DNA of 64,000 bases from Cloacibacterium normanense (lineage in GTDB: Bacteria; Bacteroidota; Bacteroidia; Flavobacteriales; Weeksellaceae): positions 1,736,001 to 1,800,000 of the forward strand of contig NZ_CP034157.1 in assembly GCF_003860565.1 (NCBI RefSeq), read 5' to 3'. The notes under the pieces are model-generated. The model did no database searches, was not told the DNA's origin, and was given only the letters and a program-made list of their open reading frames with translations. Both the position numbers and the translations under genes were made by a program. Below are positions 26,924 through 34,768 of the stretch, one piece after another (the first letter of the stretch is position 1; the number at the start of each line of letters is the position of its first letter).

Positions 26924-26965
26924 ACAGAGAACACAGAGCAACTACTTTGTGTTCTCTGTGTTTTT
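26924..26965 (+). terminator. Terminator after the YrdC gene
   Basis: ACAGAGAACACA (26924-26935) pairs perfectly with TGTGTTCTCTGT (26948-26959), followed by five T. Confidence 0.75.
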
Positions 26966-26997
26966 CTTGGTGTCTCTGTGTTTTAATATTATCTTTG
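26966..26997 (+). promoter_or_regulatory. Candidate Bacteroidetes promoter for cca
   Basis: A perfect -7 box TATCTTTG (TAnnTTTG) at 26990-26997 with CTTG 20 bases upstream (26966-26969), near the -33 TTTG consensus. The CCA gene starts 87 bases downstream of the -7 box. Confidence 0.5.
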
Positions 26998-27011
26998 CAA
27001 AAAATTAATTT

Positions 27012-27070
27012 CTCGCAGATTTAGCAGAAACCGCAGATTAAACCTGCAAAATCGGCTCAATCTGCGAGAG
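27012..27070. repeat. Dispersed CTCGC(A/T)GATT hairpin repeat, copy 1
   Basis: CTCGCAGATT (27012-27021) pairs with AATCTGCGAG (27059-27068). The inner text TTAGCAGA..GCAGATTAA is shared with the copies at 39759-39950 and 56751-56808. It lies in the cca leader. Confidence 0.75.
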
Positions 27071-27083
27071 TTTTTATACAAAA

Positions 27084-28499
27084 ATGAAAATCAATTTAAC
27101 TCAAAATAAAAATTTCAAACTTTTTAAAATCATTTCTAAAGTCGCCCAAGAAAATAACCAAACGGTTTATATTGTTGGCGGTTACGTTCGGGATTTGTTG
27201 ATGCAAAGAAAAGCACCAACAGACATCGATTTTGTAACCGATCAAAGCGGAATAGAACTCGCAAAAGCGGTAGGAAAAGAACTCGGAGATTTGAAGGTTT
27301 CTGTGTTCAAAACTTATGGAACTGCGATGATTAAATACCAAGATTTGGATTTGGAATTTGTGGGCGCCAGAAAAGAAAGTTATTCCGAAGATTCTAGAAA
27401 ACCAGCGGTAGAAACTGGAACTTTAGAAGACGACCAAAAACGCAGAGATTTCACTGTAAATGCTCTTGCAATTTCTCTGAATGAAGAAAATTTTGGAGAA
27501 CTGATTGATCCTTTTAACGGAAGAGAAGATATGCAGAACAAAATTCTGCGAACGCCTCTAGAACCTGCGCAAACGTATTCTGATGATCCTCTCAGAATGA
27601 TGAGAGCGATTAGATTTGCTTCGGTTTTACATTTTGAAATTGAGAAAAATTCTCTCGAAGCCATCAAACAAGAAGCAGAACGCATCAAAATTGTTTCGAT
27701 GGAAAGGATTATGGTAGAATTCAACAAAATTATGTTGAGCGAAAAACCTTCGGTTGGTTTAAAATTGATGGAAGAAACTACTCTTTTAGAAAAAATAATC
27801 CCAGAATTAACAGCACTGAAAGGCATTGAAGAAGTAGAAGGACAAACGCACAAAGATAATTTTTGGCACACACTAGAAGTAGTGGATAATATTTCTAAAA
27901 ACACCGATAGTCTTTGGTTAAGATGGGCTGCTTTATTGCACGATATCGGAAAAGCACCGACTAAAAAATTTGTAGAAAAAATTGGTTGGACTTTCCATGG
28001 ACACGAATTTCTAGGCTCTAAAATGGTGAAAAATCTTTTCACGAGACTGAAATTACCATTAGGACCAGACATGAAATATGTTCAAAAAATGGTGAAACTT
28101 TCATCCAGACCGATTGCTTTGATTGATGATGGAACTTCGGATTCTGCCTTGAGAAGATTGCTTTTTGATGCTGGTGAAGATTTAGAAGATTTGTTCACGC
28201 TTTGTAAAGCAGACATCACCACGAAAAATGCTTCGAAACAGGAAAAATTCAAGAAAAATTTTGAATACGTAGCCAAAAAAATAAAAGAAGTTGAAGAAAA
28301 AGATCAAGTTAGAAATTTTCAACCTCCGATTTCTGGAGAAGAAATAATGGAACTTTTCAACTTAAAACCGGGCAGGGAAATTGGAATTTTGAAAGAAAAA
28401 GTAAAAGAAGCGATTTTAGAAGGCATAATTGCTAACGATAAAGACGAAGCTAGAAATTTCGTGATTAAAGAAGCGAAACTTTTAGGTTTGGAAGTATAA
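27084..28499 (+). CDS. tRNA nucleotidyltransferase (CCA-adding enzyme)
   Basis: A 471-residue class II nucleotidyltransferase that adds or repairs the 3' CCA of tRNA. The head domain has GGYVRDLLMQRKAPTDIDFV with the DxD metal site, then RRDFTVNAL, DPLRMMRAIRFA and RI-type signatures. The C-terminal half carries an HD domain (FWHTLEVVDNI, ALLHDIGKAPT), common in bacterial CCA enzymes. Poly(A) polymerase is the alternative, but the RRDFTVNALA context and the HD domain favour CCA addition. Confidence 0.92.
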   Translation: MKINLTQNKNFKLFKIISKVAQENNQTVYIVGGYVRDLLMQRKAPTDIDFVTDQSGIELAKAVGKELGDLKVSVFKTYGTAMIKYQDLDLEFVGARKESYSEDSRKPAVETGTLEDDQKRRDFTVNALAISLNEENFGELIDPFNGREDMQNKILRTPLEPAQTYSDDPLRMMRAIRFASVLHFEIEKNSLEAIKQEAERIKIVSMERIMVEFNKIMLSEKPSVGLKLMEETTLLEKIIPELTALKGIEEVEGQTHKDNFWHTLEVVDNISKNTDSLWLRWAALLHDIGKAPTKKFVEKIGWTFHGHEFLGSKMVKNLFTRLKLPLGPDMKYVQKMVKLSSRPIALIDDGTSDSALRRLLFDAGEDLEDLFTLCKADITTKNASKQEKFKKNFEYVAKKIKEVEEKDQVRNFQPPISGEEIMELFNLKPGREIGILKEKVKEAILEGIIANDKDEARNFVIKEAKLLGLEV

Positions 28500-28500
28500 A

Positions 28501-28555
28501 TTATGCCACTAATGCACGAATTAATTTTAAAAATATTTGTGTATTCGTGGCAATA
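28501..28555. repeat. Imperfect TGCCAC..CGTGGCA inverted repeat
   Basis: TGCCACTAATGCACGAAT near 28504 and its imperfect inverse TGTATTCGTGGCA near 28540 form a weak hairpin of a kind common between flavobacterial genes. It lies directly after the CCA gene. Confidence 0.5.
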
Positions 28556-28590
28556 AAAAAATCCCTCAAAAATTTGAGGGATTTTATTTT
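28555..28590. terminator. Bidirectional terminator between cca and hemL
   Basis: ATCCCTCAAA (28561-28570) pairs with TTTGAGGGAT (28573-28582), with an A run before and a T run after. It serves the converging cca (+) and hemL (-) genes; its right edge touches the hemL stop. Confidence 0.88.
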
Positions 28591-29887
28591 AGTCTTCTAC
28601 TTTATCTGAATAATCAAAATTTCTAACCGCTTCAAGCGTTTTATCAATTTCGGTGTCGTTTATTGCATCAGAAATAAACCACGTTTCATAACCACTTGGT
28701 GGAAGATAAATTCCCTGAGCCAACAACTGATGGAAGAAATTATTGAATAATGAATGGTTAGAATCCGCAGCTTCCTCAAAATTAGAAACTCTGTTCGTAT
28801 GGAAGAAAACACTCATCATACTTCCTTTTCTGTTGATTTTATGGGCAATTCCCTTAGAATTTAGGATTTTACCAATTTCAAAATCCAGCGTTTCTGTAGT
28901 TTTATTTAATTTTTCGTAGAAATTAGGATTGTTTTTAATGAGTTGAAGCGTTGTAAGTCCAGCTCTCATTGCGAGAGGATTTCCACTTAAAGTTCCCGCT
29001 TGATAAACATCACCTCTTGGCGAAAGTTTATTCATAATTTCGTTTCTTGCAGCAAAAGCACCAACTGGCATTCCGCCGCCAATTACTTTTCCGTAAGTCA
29101 CAATATCTGCTTTTATGTTAAAAAGTTCTTGCGCACCGCCAAAACCCAAACGGAAACCAGTCATCACTTCATCAAAAATCAATAAAGCGCCATTTTCATC
29201 ACAAACTTTTCTTAGATTTTGAAGGAAATTATTTTCTGGCAAAACGCAACCCATATTTCCAGCAACGGGTTCTACAATAATCGCAGCAATTTCTCCTTGA
29301 TTATGACGGAACAAATCCTCTACTTGTTCTATATCATTGTATTTTGCTAAAAGTGTATCTTTTGCAGTTCCTGAAGTTACTCCCGGTGAATTTGGATTCC
29401 CAAAAGTTGCCGCTCCACTTCCTGCTTTAATCAAAAATGAATCAGAATGACCGTGATAACAACCTTCAAATTTGATTATTTTTTCTCTTCCTGTATAACC
29501 TCTTGCTAATCTGATGGCACTCATACAAGCTTCTGTACCAGAGGAAACCATTCTGATTTGGTCAATATTCGGAACATTTTCGATGATAAATTTTGCAATT
29601 TCGGTTTCTAATTCTGTAGGCGCACCAAAAGAAAAGCCTTTTTCTGCTTGTAATTTTACCGCTTCTACTACCTCATCATGAGCGTGACCTACAATTGCTG
29701 GTCCCCAAGAATTGATGTAATCTACATACGTTCTGTCATCTGCATCTGTTAAATAAGCACCTTTCGCAGATTTCATAAAAATAGGAACTCCTCCTACAGA
29801 TTTGAAAGCACGAACTGGCGAATTAACACCTCCTGGAATATATTTGTACGCCTCTTCAAATAAAGCCGAACTTCTTTGATATAACAT
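28589..29887 (-). CDS. hemL: Glutamate-1-semialdehyde 2,1-aminomutase
   Basis: A 432-residue class III PLP aminotransferase that converts glutamate-1-semialdehyde to 5-aminolevulinate for tetrapyrrole synthesis. Key segments are [53 protein letters not shown] and the PLP-Lys in [15 protein letters not shown]. Length is standard. It is a single gene with its own terminator. No other heme gene is in the window. Confidence 0.96.
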   Translation of the reverse strand: MLYQRSSALFEEAYKYIPGGVNSPVRAFKSVGGVPIFMKSAKGAYLTDADDRTYVDYINSWGPAIVGHAHDEVVEAVKLQAEKGFSFGAPTELETEIAKFIIENVPNIDQIRMVSSGTEACMSAIRLARGYTGREKIIKFEGCYHGHSDSFLIKAGSGAATFGNPNSPGVTSGTAKDTLLAKYNDIEQVEDLFRHNQGEIAAIIVEPVAGNMGCVLPENNFLQNLRKVCDENGALLIFDEVMTGFRLGFGGAQELFNIKADIVTYGKVIGGGMPVGAFAARNEIMNKLSPRGDVYQAGTLSGNPLAMRAGLTTLQLIKNNPNFYEKLNKTTETLDFEIGKILNSKGIAHKINRKGSMMSVFFHTNRVSNFEEAADSNHSLFNNFFHQLLAQGIYLPPSGYETWFISDAINDTEIDKTLEAVRNFDYSDKVED

Positions 29888-29915
29888 AATTTTGAATTTA
29901 TTTTTTTAATGTTTT

Positions 29916-30060
29916 GGGCGTGTCCTTCATAAAAATTTCAGATTCTTCATTCCATTCAGAATGACAAAAATTTTTATTTCAGGTCGCGCTTTTCGTTACA
30001 ATTCCTCACTCGCTTTCAGCGGTTGCGGGATTTTCACTTCAATCGCTCACGCAAAATTCT
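29916..30060. repeat. Structured intergenic repeat (GGGCGTGTCC...GGTCGCGC type)
   Basis: Begins GGGCGTGTCC, holds an inner hairpin of AAAAATTT with AAATTTTT around TTCATTCCATTCAGAATGACA, then GGTCGCGCTTTTCGTTACAA, CCTCACTCGC, GCGGTTGCGGG and CAATCGCTCACGC. From memory, similar wording recurs between genes in Chryseobacterium-type genomes. Only this copy is in the window, so the family call is from recall. Confidence 0.45.
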
Positions 30061-30072
30061 TTACAAAAAATT

Positions 30073-31113
30073 TTATCTAGGTTTTCTATTTTTAAGATAA
30101 ATCAATTGACCTTCTTTTACTTTATCTCCATATTCCATGCGGTTTTTGTCATAAAGTTTATCCAATCTTATGGCAAATTTTTGTGCGATAGAATACATAT
30201 TATCTCCTTTTTCTGCGCGATAAGTTTCTACACTTCCGCTAGAATTTTTCTTTTCGAGGAAGAGAATTTGTCCTTCTTTTAAAGTCTGAGAAGAAAGTTC
30301 GTTCCATTTTATCAATTTAGAAGTAGAAACACCATATTTTTTAGAAATATCGTGTAAGTTTACTTCCGAAGCATCGTCATAATCTGGTTCCATCGGAATC
30401 ACAATATATCTCAAAGCTTCATTAGGATGTGCTTTCATCAAAACAGATAATAAAACTTCTTCTTTAGTCAATTTTTTAGGTTCTGGAGCATCAATTACGA
30501 CTTTTGGAGCCTCTTCTTTTTTAGGTGTTGGTAAATTTTTAGCTAAAAATTCTTTATCATTCACCAAATCAGGATACAAAGCCAAAAGTTTTTCGGTCAC
30601 TTGTTCTTTTTTGATATAGTCAAATTCAAAAAGTTTATATTTCTGAATTTTATCAATCAAAATATAAGCATATCTAGGATTGGTCGCATAACCAGCTTTT
30701 TTCAAACCATGAGCCCAAGCGTTATAATCTTTTGGGTCAAGTTGAAATAAATTTTTGTAAAAAGGACGATTCACCAAAAACAAAGAATGGTCTCTGTAAG
30801 ATTCTCTAGGATCTTCATACACTCGGAAACATTCATTTGGTGCGTCATCTGTATGTTTCATGGTTTTGCCCGTCCAGTTTTCTTTACACTTAATCCCGAA
30901 GTGATTTTTCCCTTCTTGTGCCAATCTAGACTGACCACCACCTGTTTCTAAAAGTCCTTGTGCCAAAGTAATAGATGCGGGAATATTGTATAATTCCATT
31001 TCTTCTACAGCATATTGTGCAAATCGCTGAATGTATTGGTCTTCGGTTTTCCAAGTTTGGGCTTGGACATTTGAAAACAAGGCAATTGAAAATATTAAAA
31101 TGAGTTTCTTCAT
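30073..31113 (-). CDS. Secreted glucosaminidase (GH73) with LysM domains
   Basis: A 346-residue peptidoglycan hydrolase. The signal peptide is about 1-18 (ends VQAQ). The glucosaminidase domain spans about 25-165: ASITLAQGLLETGGGQSRLAQEGKNHFGIKC (core ITLAQGLLETGGGQS) contains the catalytic Glu, and AGYATNPRYA is the conserved end. After a K/P/E linker come two LysM modules (about 248-290 and 300-342; DISKKYGVSTSKLIKWNEL and AEKGDNMYSIAQKFAIRL) for binding cell wall. Likely role in wall remodelling or cell separation. Confidence 0.92.
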   Translation of the reverse strand: MKKLILIFSIALFSNVQAQTWKTEDQYIQRFAQYAVEEMELYNIPASITLAQGLLETGGGQSRLAQEGKNHFGIKCKENWTGKTMKHTDDAPNECFRVYEDPRESYRDHSLFLVNRPFYKNLFQLDPKDYNAWAHGLKKAGYATNPRYAYILIDKIQKYKLFEFDYIKKEQVTEKLLALYPDLVNDKEFLAKNLPTPKKEEAPKVVIDAPEPKKLTKEEVLLSVLMKAHPNEALRYIVIPMEPDYDDASEVNLHDISKKYGVSTSKLIKWNELSSQTLKEGQILFLEKKNSSGSVETYRAEKGDNMYSIAQKFAIRLDKLYDKNRMEYGDKVKEGQLIYLKNRKPR

Positions 31114-31205
31114 ATTTATGTGTCGTTCCTACGGAACTTATTTTAAAATTTAAAAAACTTTAATTAGATTATTTAGGACATGACAATTTTTTAAATTATA
31201 TTTTT

Positions 31206-31331
31206 AACCGCAAAAGCGACAAAAGATTTCACCTGTTTATAAGTTATTCAAAAGTAAAAAAAGCGAAATGTTTTACTTTTTTTACTTTTGAAATACTTTT
31301 TTTAAGTATTTCTTTTGATTCTTTTGTGGTT
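31206..31331. repeat. Dispersed AACCGCAAA/TTTTGTGGTT long hairpin, copy 1
   Basis: AACCGCAAAAG (31206-31216) pairs with CTTTTGTGGTT (31321-31331). Inside, TTCAAAAGTAAAAAAAG pairs with CTTTTTTTACTTTTGAA-like sequence. Related copies are at 39803-39880, 52661-52816 and 54998-55150. Confidence 0.75.
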
Positions 31332-31332
31332 A

Positions 31333-32250
31333 TTAATTTTTGTCATGTAATAAAATTAAATTTCTTTTTTTCTTTTTCAACATTTCGTTTGCGCCTTTTA
31401 TTCCTTGCAAACCTCCTGTATGAAAAGCTAAAATCTTGCTATTTTCTGGAAAATAATCTTCTTCTATGAGTTCAAAAATCTTCCTCAGCATTTTCCCAGT
31501 GTAAACAGGCTCTAAAACAATGCCAAAATCTTGGTAAAATTTATTTATAAAACGAATATTTTCGTCTGTTATTTTGCCAAAACCGCCATCAGAAGCATCA
31601 AAAATGGTGAAATTTTGTCTTTTAGAAAAATTTAAAATCCTTTTTTCTAAAGATTCATCTTTCACTGCTTTGAAACCTAACACTTTTTGATGTTCTTCAG
31701 CAAATTTAGAAATTCCTGAAAGGGTTCCTCCTGTTCCTATAGCGCTGCAAAGATAGTCAAAATCTTGAGTTTCTTCATTGAGCATAAACTGAATTCCCTC
31801 CACCGCATTTTCATTAGTCCCGCCTTCTGGAACCACCAAACTTTCGGGAAATTCTTCTTGAAGGTTTTTCATCAAAGTTTCCTTGTCTCTATAAGTTTCT
31901 CTGGTCACAAATCTGAAAGTCATTCCGTTTTGGTGCGCTAAAGAAAGGGTGGGATTTTCTTGCCAAGTATTTTCTAATTCGTCTCCTCTGATAATTCCTA
32001 GAGTTTCGATGCCAAATTCTTTTCCCAAAGCTGCAGCTGCTGCAATATGATTAGAGAAAGCACCTCCGAAAGTGATGATTTTCCTGTCTGAAACTTCTTT
32101 TTCTAAATATTTTTTGACATTGTAAAACATTTTCCAATATTTATTTCCTGAAATTTCGGGATGAGTAAGGTCTTCTCTTTTGATGAAAAGTCTTACTTTT
32201 TTTCCGATAGGAATTTCTACAATAGGAATTTTATGTTTGGGTAAATTCAT
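31333..32250 (-). CDS. D-cysteine desulfhydrase / ACC deaminase family PLP enzyme
   Basis: I place the start at ATG 32250 (MNLPKHKIPIVEI). The frame runs on to 32271, but those seven codons come from the IS982-family terminus. The 305-residue fold-type II PLP enzyme shows KREDLTHPEISGNKYWKM with the PLP-Lys in GNKYWK, FGGAFSNHIAAAAALG, PEGGTNENAVEG and GTGGTLSGI. It degrades D-cysteine or deaminates 1-aminocyclopropane-1-carboxylate; sequence does not settle which. The IS insertion sits 8 bases upstream of the start, so normal expression signals are displaced. Confidence 0.82.
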   Translation of the reverse strand: MNLPKHKIPIVEIPIGKKVRLFIKREDLTHPEISGNKYWKMFYNVKKYLEKEVSDRKIITFGGAFSNHIAAAAALGKEFGIETLGIIRGDELENTWQENPTLSLAHQNGMTFRFVTRETYRDKETLMKNLQEEFPESLVVPEGGTNENAVEGIQFMLNEETQDFDYLCSAIGTGGTLSGISKFAEEHQKVLGFKAVKDESLEKRILNFSKRQNFTIFDASDGGFGKITDENIRFINKFYQDFGIVLEPVYTGKMLRKIFELIEEDYFPENSKILAFHTGGLQGIKGANEMLKKKKRNLILLHDKN

Positions 32251-32258
32251 AATACAAA
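32251..32258. repeat. Target-site duplication of IS982-family element, left
   Basis: AATACAAA, identical to 33242-33249 on the other side of the element. It directly abuts the start codon of the desulfhydrase gene. Confidence 0.9.
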
Positions 32259-33241
32259 ACCTGTTGTGCATTTAGGAATTAAGAAAGAAAAAGATTGTCC
32301 ATTTGATTAAAAAATCGTATATTTAGTTGATTACCAAGTCATTAAATATATGAACAATCTCATTCAAAATTACAATATTATTTTAAAAGAATTGACAAAT
32401 ACTTGTAAACATATAACTACAACCAAGCAAATTAGGCTTCCAAAAATGTCTGATTTGGAACTTGTGGCACTTAATGTTACTGCGGAATACATGTCAATTA
32501 ACTCTGAATTACAGCTGTTTAGATGTATTTCAGGAACCGATTTGGACGGAAAAATTGAAAGAAGTGTCTATAATAAAAGAAAGAGAAAACTTTTACCTTA
32601 CATTGAAAAGATCAGAGAAACTTTAAGCAACAATTTTTCGGATTTTACCGATGTATTTATTGTAGATTCAACGCCAATTGAAATATGCAAAATTAGTAGA
32701 GCAAATCGCTCGGCAATCTGCGCAACAGATGAAATTAAACCTTCTTTTGGATATTGTGCTGCACAGAAGTCAAGATATTTTGGTTATAAACTTCATGCAG
32801 TTTGCGACAAGAATGGAATCTTTCATTCTTTCGATTTTTCACCTGCAAACGTTCATGATGTTAATTACCTTAATGACATTAAAGAAAATTTTCAGAATTG
32901 CCTGTTAATAGGAGATAGAGGATATATCAGCAAAGAAATTCAAATGGATTTATTCAACTATTCTAGGATAAATCTTTCAGTCCCAATGCGCAAGAACCAG
33001 CATAATTTTGTGGAGTTTTCAAGAACAAAATCTAAAATCAGAAAACGTATTGAGACCAATATCTCGCAATTGTGCGGACAGTTCACAATCAACACCAACT
33101 TTGCAAAAACATTTCAAGGTTTAGCAACAAGAATAGTATCGAAAATAACTTCTTTTACGATGATTCAATACCTAAATTTCTTCGTATTTAAGAGAAGTTT
33201 GAACAAATTAAAAATTAATTTGTGCTAAATGCACAATAGGT
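32259..33241 (+). mobile_element. Complete IS982-family insertion sequence (983 bp)
   Basis: Bounded by 17-bp terminal inverted repeats, ACCTGTTGTGCATTTAG at 32259-32275 and CTAAATGCACAATAGGT at 33225-33241 (16 of 17 matching), and by an 8-bp direct duplication AATACAAA. Contains one intact transposase. Length, ACC ends and transposase type fit IS982. Perfect duplication and an open transposase point to a recent insertion. Confidence 0.93.
32350..33228 (+). CDS. IS982-family transposase
   Basis: A 292-residue DDE transposase. The first Asp is in FIVDSTPIEIC, the second in LIGDRGYIS, and the Glu lies near the C-terminal RKRIETNISQL segment. GYKLHAVCDKNGIFHSFDFSP and NVHDVNYL are characteristic IS982 segments. 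Intact, full length, and it ends 13 bases before the right end of the element. The leader holds no visible frameshift signal. Confidence 0.92.
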   Translation: MNNLIQNYNIILKELTNTCKHITTTKQIRLPKMSDLELVALNVTAEYMSINSELQLFRCISGTDLDGKIERSVYNKRKRKLLPYIEKIRETLSNNFSDFTDVFIVDSTPIEICKISRANRSAICATDEIKPSFGYCAAQKSRYFGYKLHAVCDKNGIFHSFDFSPANVHDVNYLNDIKENFQNCLLIGDRGYISKEIQMDLFNYSRINLSVPMRKNQHNFVEFSRTKSKIRKRIETNISQLCGQFTINTNFAKTFQGLATRIVSKITSFTMIQYLNFFVFKRSLNKLKINLC

Positions 33242-33249
33242 AATACAAA
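33242..33249. repeat. Target-site duplication of IS982-family element, right
   Basis: AATACAAA, the partner of 32251-32258. The native upstream region of the desulfhydrase gene starts here. Confidence 0.9.
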
Positions 33250-33357
33250 TTTAAATAAAGCAGTAAGAAGAAAAAATCAAGGCACAATCAATTATTTACC
33301 AATTTGAAACGCAAAGCTACATTAATAAGCAACTAAAATTTAAGAAAGCAAAGATTG

Positions 33358-33409
33358 AATTCGCTAGCGAATTGATGAAGCGAACGTTTAAAAAACGAAT
33401 TTATTCGTT
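33358..33409. other. Two palindromes in the 33250-33495 gap
   Basis: AATTCGCTAGCGAATT (33358-33373) is a perfect 16-base palindrome and AACGAAT TT ATTCGTT (33394-33409) is a 7-bp hairpin. The 246-base gap otherwise shows no gene; it is the displaced 5' flank of the desulfhydrase gene plus the 3' flank of the next. Confidence 0.5.
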
Positions 33410-33495
33410 GACTTAGCTCACTTTAATCGTTAAATAAATAATTAAAAATCTTTGCGTTTTAAAATTAAAATGTGAATGAATTAGTCATGTCCTAT

Positions 33496-33825
33496 TCACA
33501 CTCTATACTTCCAAAAACTCCAGATTTTTCTGGTTTCGAGATAATTTAAATCTTCTTCCATAGCGTAAGCTTCTCTTTCGAAACTGATATTTCGGTAAGC
33601 CAAATGTTTGTCTTTTAAACTAAAATACCAATAGTAATATTCTACTACATACCACAAATAAAAGAAAATAATGAGGAGTTCTAATTGCTGACGAATGTGT
33701 ATTTTTTCGTGATTAATGAGTATTTTATTTTCCTTAAACGCTGATTCACGAAGAAAAATGAACGGAAAAATGGTAATTCCGTTGATTCTAGTCTTTCGGA
33801 GAAGGCGTAAACTCAAAATAATCAT
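33496..33825 (-). CDS. Small membrane protein with HExxH motif (M56-like)
   Basis: I use ATG 33825 (MIILSLRLLRKTRING) rather than the upstream ATG 33864. About 109 residues with an INHEKIHIRQQLEL segment, in which HEKIH fits the zinc-protease HExxH pattern as in BlaR1/M56 peptidases. A transmembrane stretch IIFFYLWYVVEYYYWY follows, then FEREAYAMEEDLNYL, which could supply a Glu ligand. It is much shorter than full M56 proteins. Activity is unproven. Monocistronic and convergent with the IS. Confidence 0.6.
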   Translation of the reverse strand: MIILSLRLLRKTRINGITIFPFIFLRESAFKENKILINHEKIHIRQQLELLIIFFYLWYVVEYYYWYFSLKDKHLAYRNISFEREAYAMEEDLNYLETRKIWSFWKYRV

Positions 33826-33906
33826 AGAACAAAGATATGAAAAGTTAATAGGAGCAATTAACACAATGATTTAAAAATATGATTGAATTTTTTGTAATTT
33901 TATGGA

Positions 33907-34098
33907 ATGAAATTTGATAAAGAATTAGTAGAAGGCGAAGATTTTTATTATAATGAATTAGGCTACAAAGTTTTCACCGAAAGATACCACTTAAAACGCG
34001 GTTATTGCTGTAAAAGTGGTTGTAAACATTGTCCTTATGGTTATGATAAGAAGACTGATTCTTTTAAAAAAATTGAGAAAAAACCCTATAAATCATAA
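33907..34098 (+). CDS. DUF5522-type small Cys-rich protein
   Basis: A 63-residue protein with the segment RGYCCKSGCKHCPYGY, whose four cysteines are the hallmark of the family, preceded by EDFYYNELGYKVFTERYHLK. Probably metal-binding; function unknown. Five bases separate it from the DUF4136 lipoprotein gene, so they are likely co-transcribed. Confidence 0.78.
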   Translation: MKFDKELVEGEDFYYNELGYKVFTERYHLKRGYCCKSGCKHCPYGYDKKTDSFKKIEKKPYKS

Positions 34099-34103
34099 AA
34101 AAA

Positions 34104-34631
34104 ATGAAGAAATATTTTTTCCTTTTGTTGGCTTCAGCAGCACTTTTTGTTACGTCTTGTTCACCATTTAATGTGAGAACAGATTACGCTGAAACTGCCA
34201 ATTTTAGTTCTTATAAAACATATCAGTTTAGAGTAGATGATTTAAAACTGAATGATTTAGACAAAGACCGTGTTTTAAACGAAGTAGCTAAAAACCTACA
34301 AATGAAAGGTTTATCAGCATCTCAAACTCCCGATTTAGTTGTAAACTTGAAAGCTTCTCATAAAAAAGTAGAAGATACGAGAATTGAACCTAGTTTCGGA
34401 ATGTATGGTTGGGGAAGACCTTTTGGATGGGGAGTTGGAATGAGCAGAGCTTGGACTACCGATTACAACAGAGGAAGTTTGATGATTGACATCGTAGATG
34501 CTAAAACTGGAAAATTAGTTTGGCAAGGTGTAGGAAGCGGAATCAATGTAGATTCTCCTAAATCTAAGCAAAAACAAATTCCAGCGATTGTAGCAGAGAT
34601 TATGGCCAATTATCCACCTGTGAAAAAATAA
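34104..34631 (+). CDS. DUF4136-type lipoprotein
   Basis: A 175-residue lipoprotein (lipobox VTSC, Cys19). It follows the DUF4136 pattern: NVRTDYAETANFSSYKTYQF, PDLVVNLKASH, GRPFGWG repeats, YNRGSLMIDIVDAKTGKLVWQG and a C-terminal PAIVAEIMANYPP helix. Anchored in the envelope, function unknown. Two hairpins follow, one unusually G+C-rich. Confidence 0.85.
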   Translation: MKKYFFLLLASAALFVTSCSPFNVRTDYAETANFSSYKTYQFRVDDLKLNDLDKDRVLNEVAKNLQMKGLSASQTPDLVVNLKASHKKVEDTRIEPSFGMYGWGRPFGWGVGMSRAWTTDYNRGSLMIDIVDAKTGKLVWQGVGSGINVDSPKSKQKQIPAIVAEIMANYPPVKK

Positions 34632-34660
34632 AAATATTTTTAACTTTAATATTATTGTCT

Positions 34661-34701
34661 AAAAACGTACGGCGCGAGCTTTGCTCGCGCCGTACGTTTT
34701 T
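34661..34701. repeat. 19-bp perfect G+C-rich hairpin
   Basis: AAAAACGTACGGCGCGAGC (34661-34679) pairs perfectly with 34683-34701 around a TTT loop. It may terminate the DUF4136 transcript, but the G+C-rich 14-base core is out of character for this A+T-rich DNA and looks like a REP-type palindrome. Confidence 0.8.
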
Positions 34702-34719
34702 CATTTTTTAAAACAAAAA

Positions 34720-34745
34720 AATCGGGAAATTTTCCCGATTTTATA
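34720..34745. terminator. Bidirectional terminator before pafA
   Basis: AATCGGGAAA (34720-34729) pairs with TTTCCCGATT (34731-34740), with an A run before and a T run after. It lies 28 bases beyond the pafA stop on the minus strand. Confidence 0.85.
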
Positions 34746-34768
34746 ATCTAATAATAGATAAAAATCTA

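Noticed and set aside
27380-28072. Minus-strand 230-codon frame inside the CCA-adding enzyme gene
   Set aside because: It lies wholly antisense to a gene with clear head-domain and HD motifs, has no recognisable domain, and its composition is that of a shadow frame.
32251-32271. Seven-codon N-terminal extension of the desulfhydrase
   Set aside because: These codons are made of the target duplication and the IS inverted repeat; the family N-terminus starts at ATG 32250.
31174-33494. TAGGACATGAC (31174-31184) and GTCATGTCCTA (33484-33494) as ends of a larger mobile unit around the desulfhydrase and IS
   Set aside because: Only 11 bases match, there is no target duplication, and the IS982-family element already has its own well-defined ends. 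Chance is likely.
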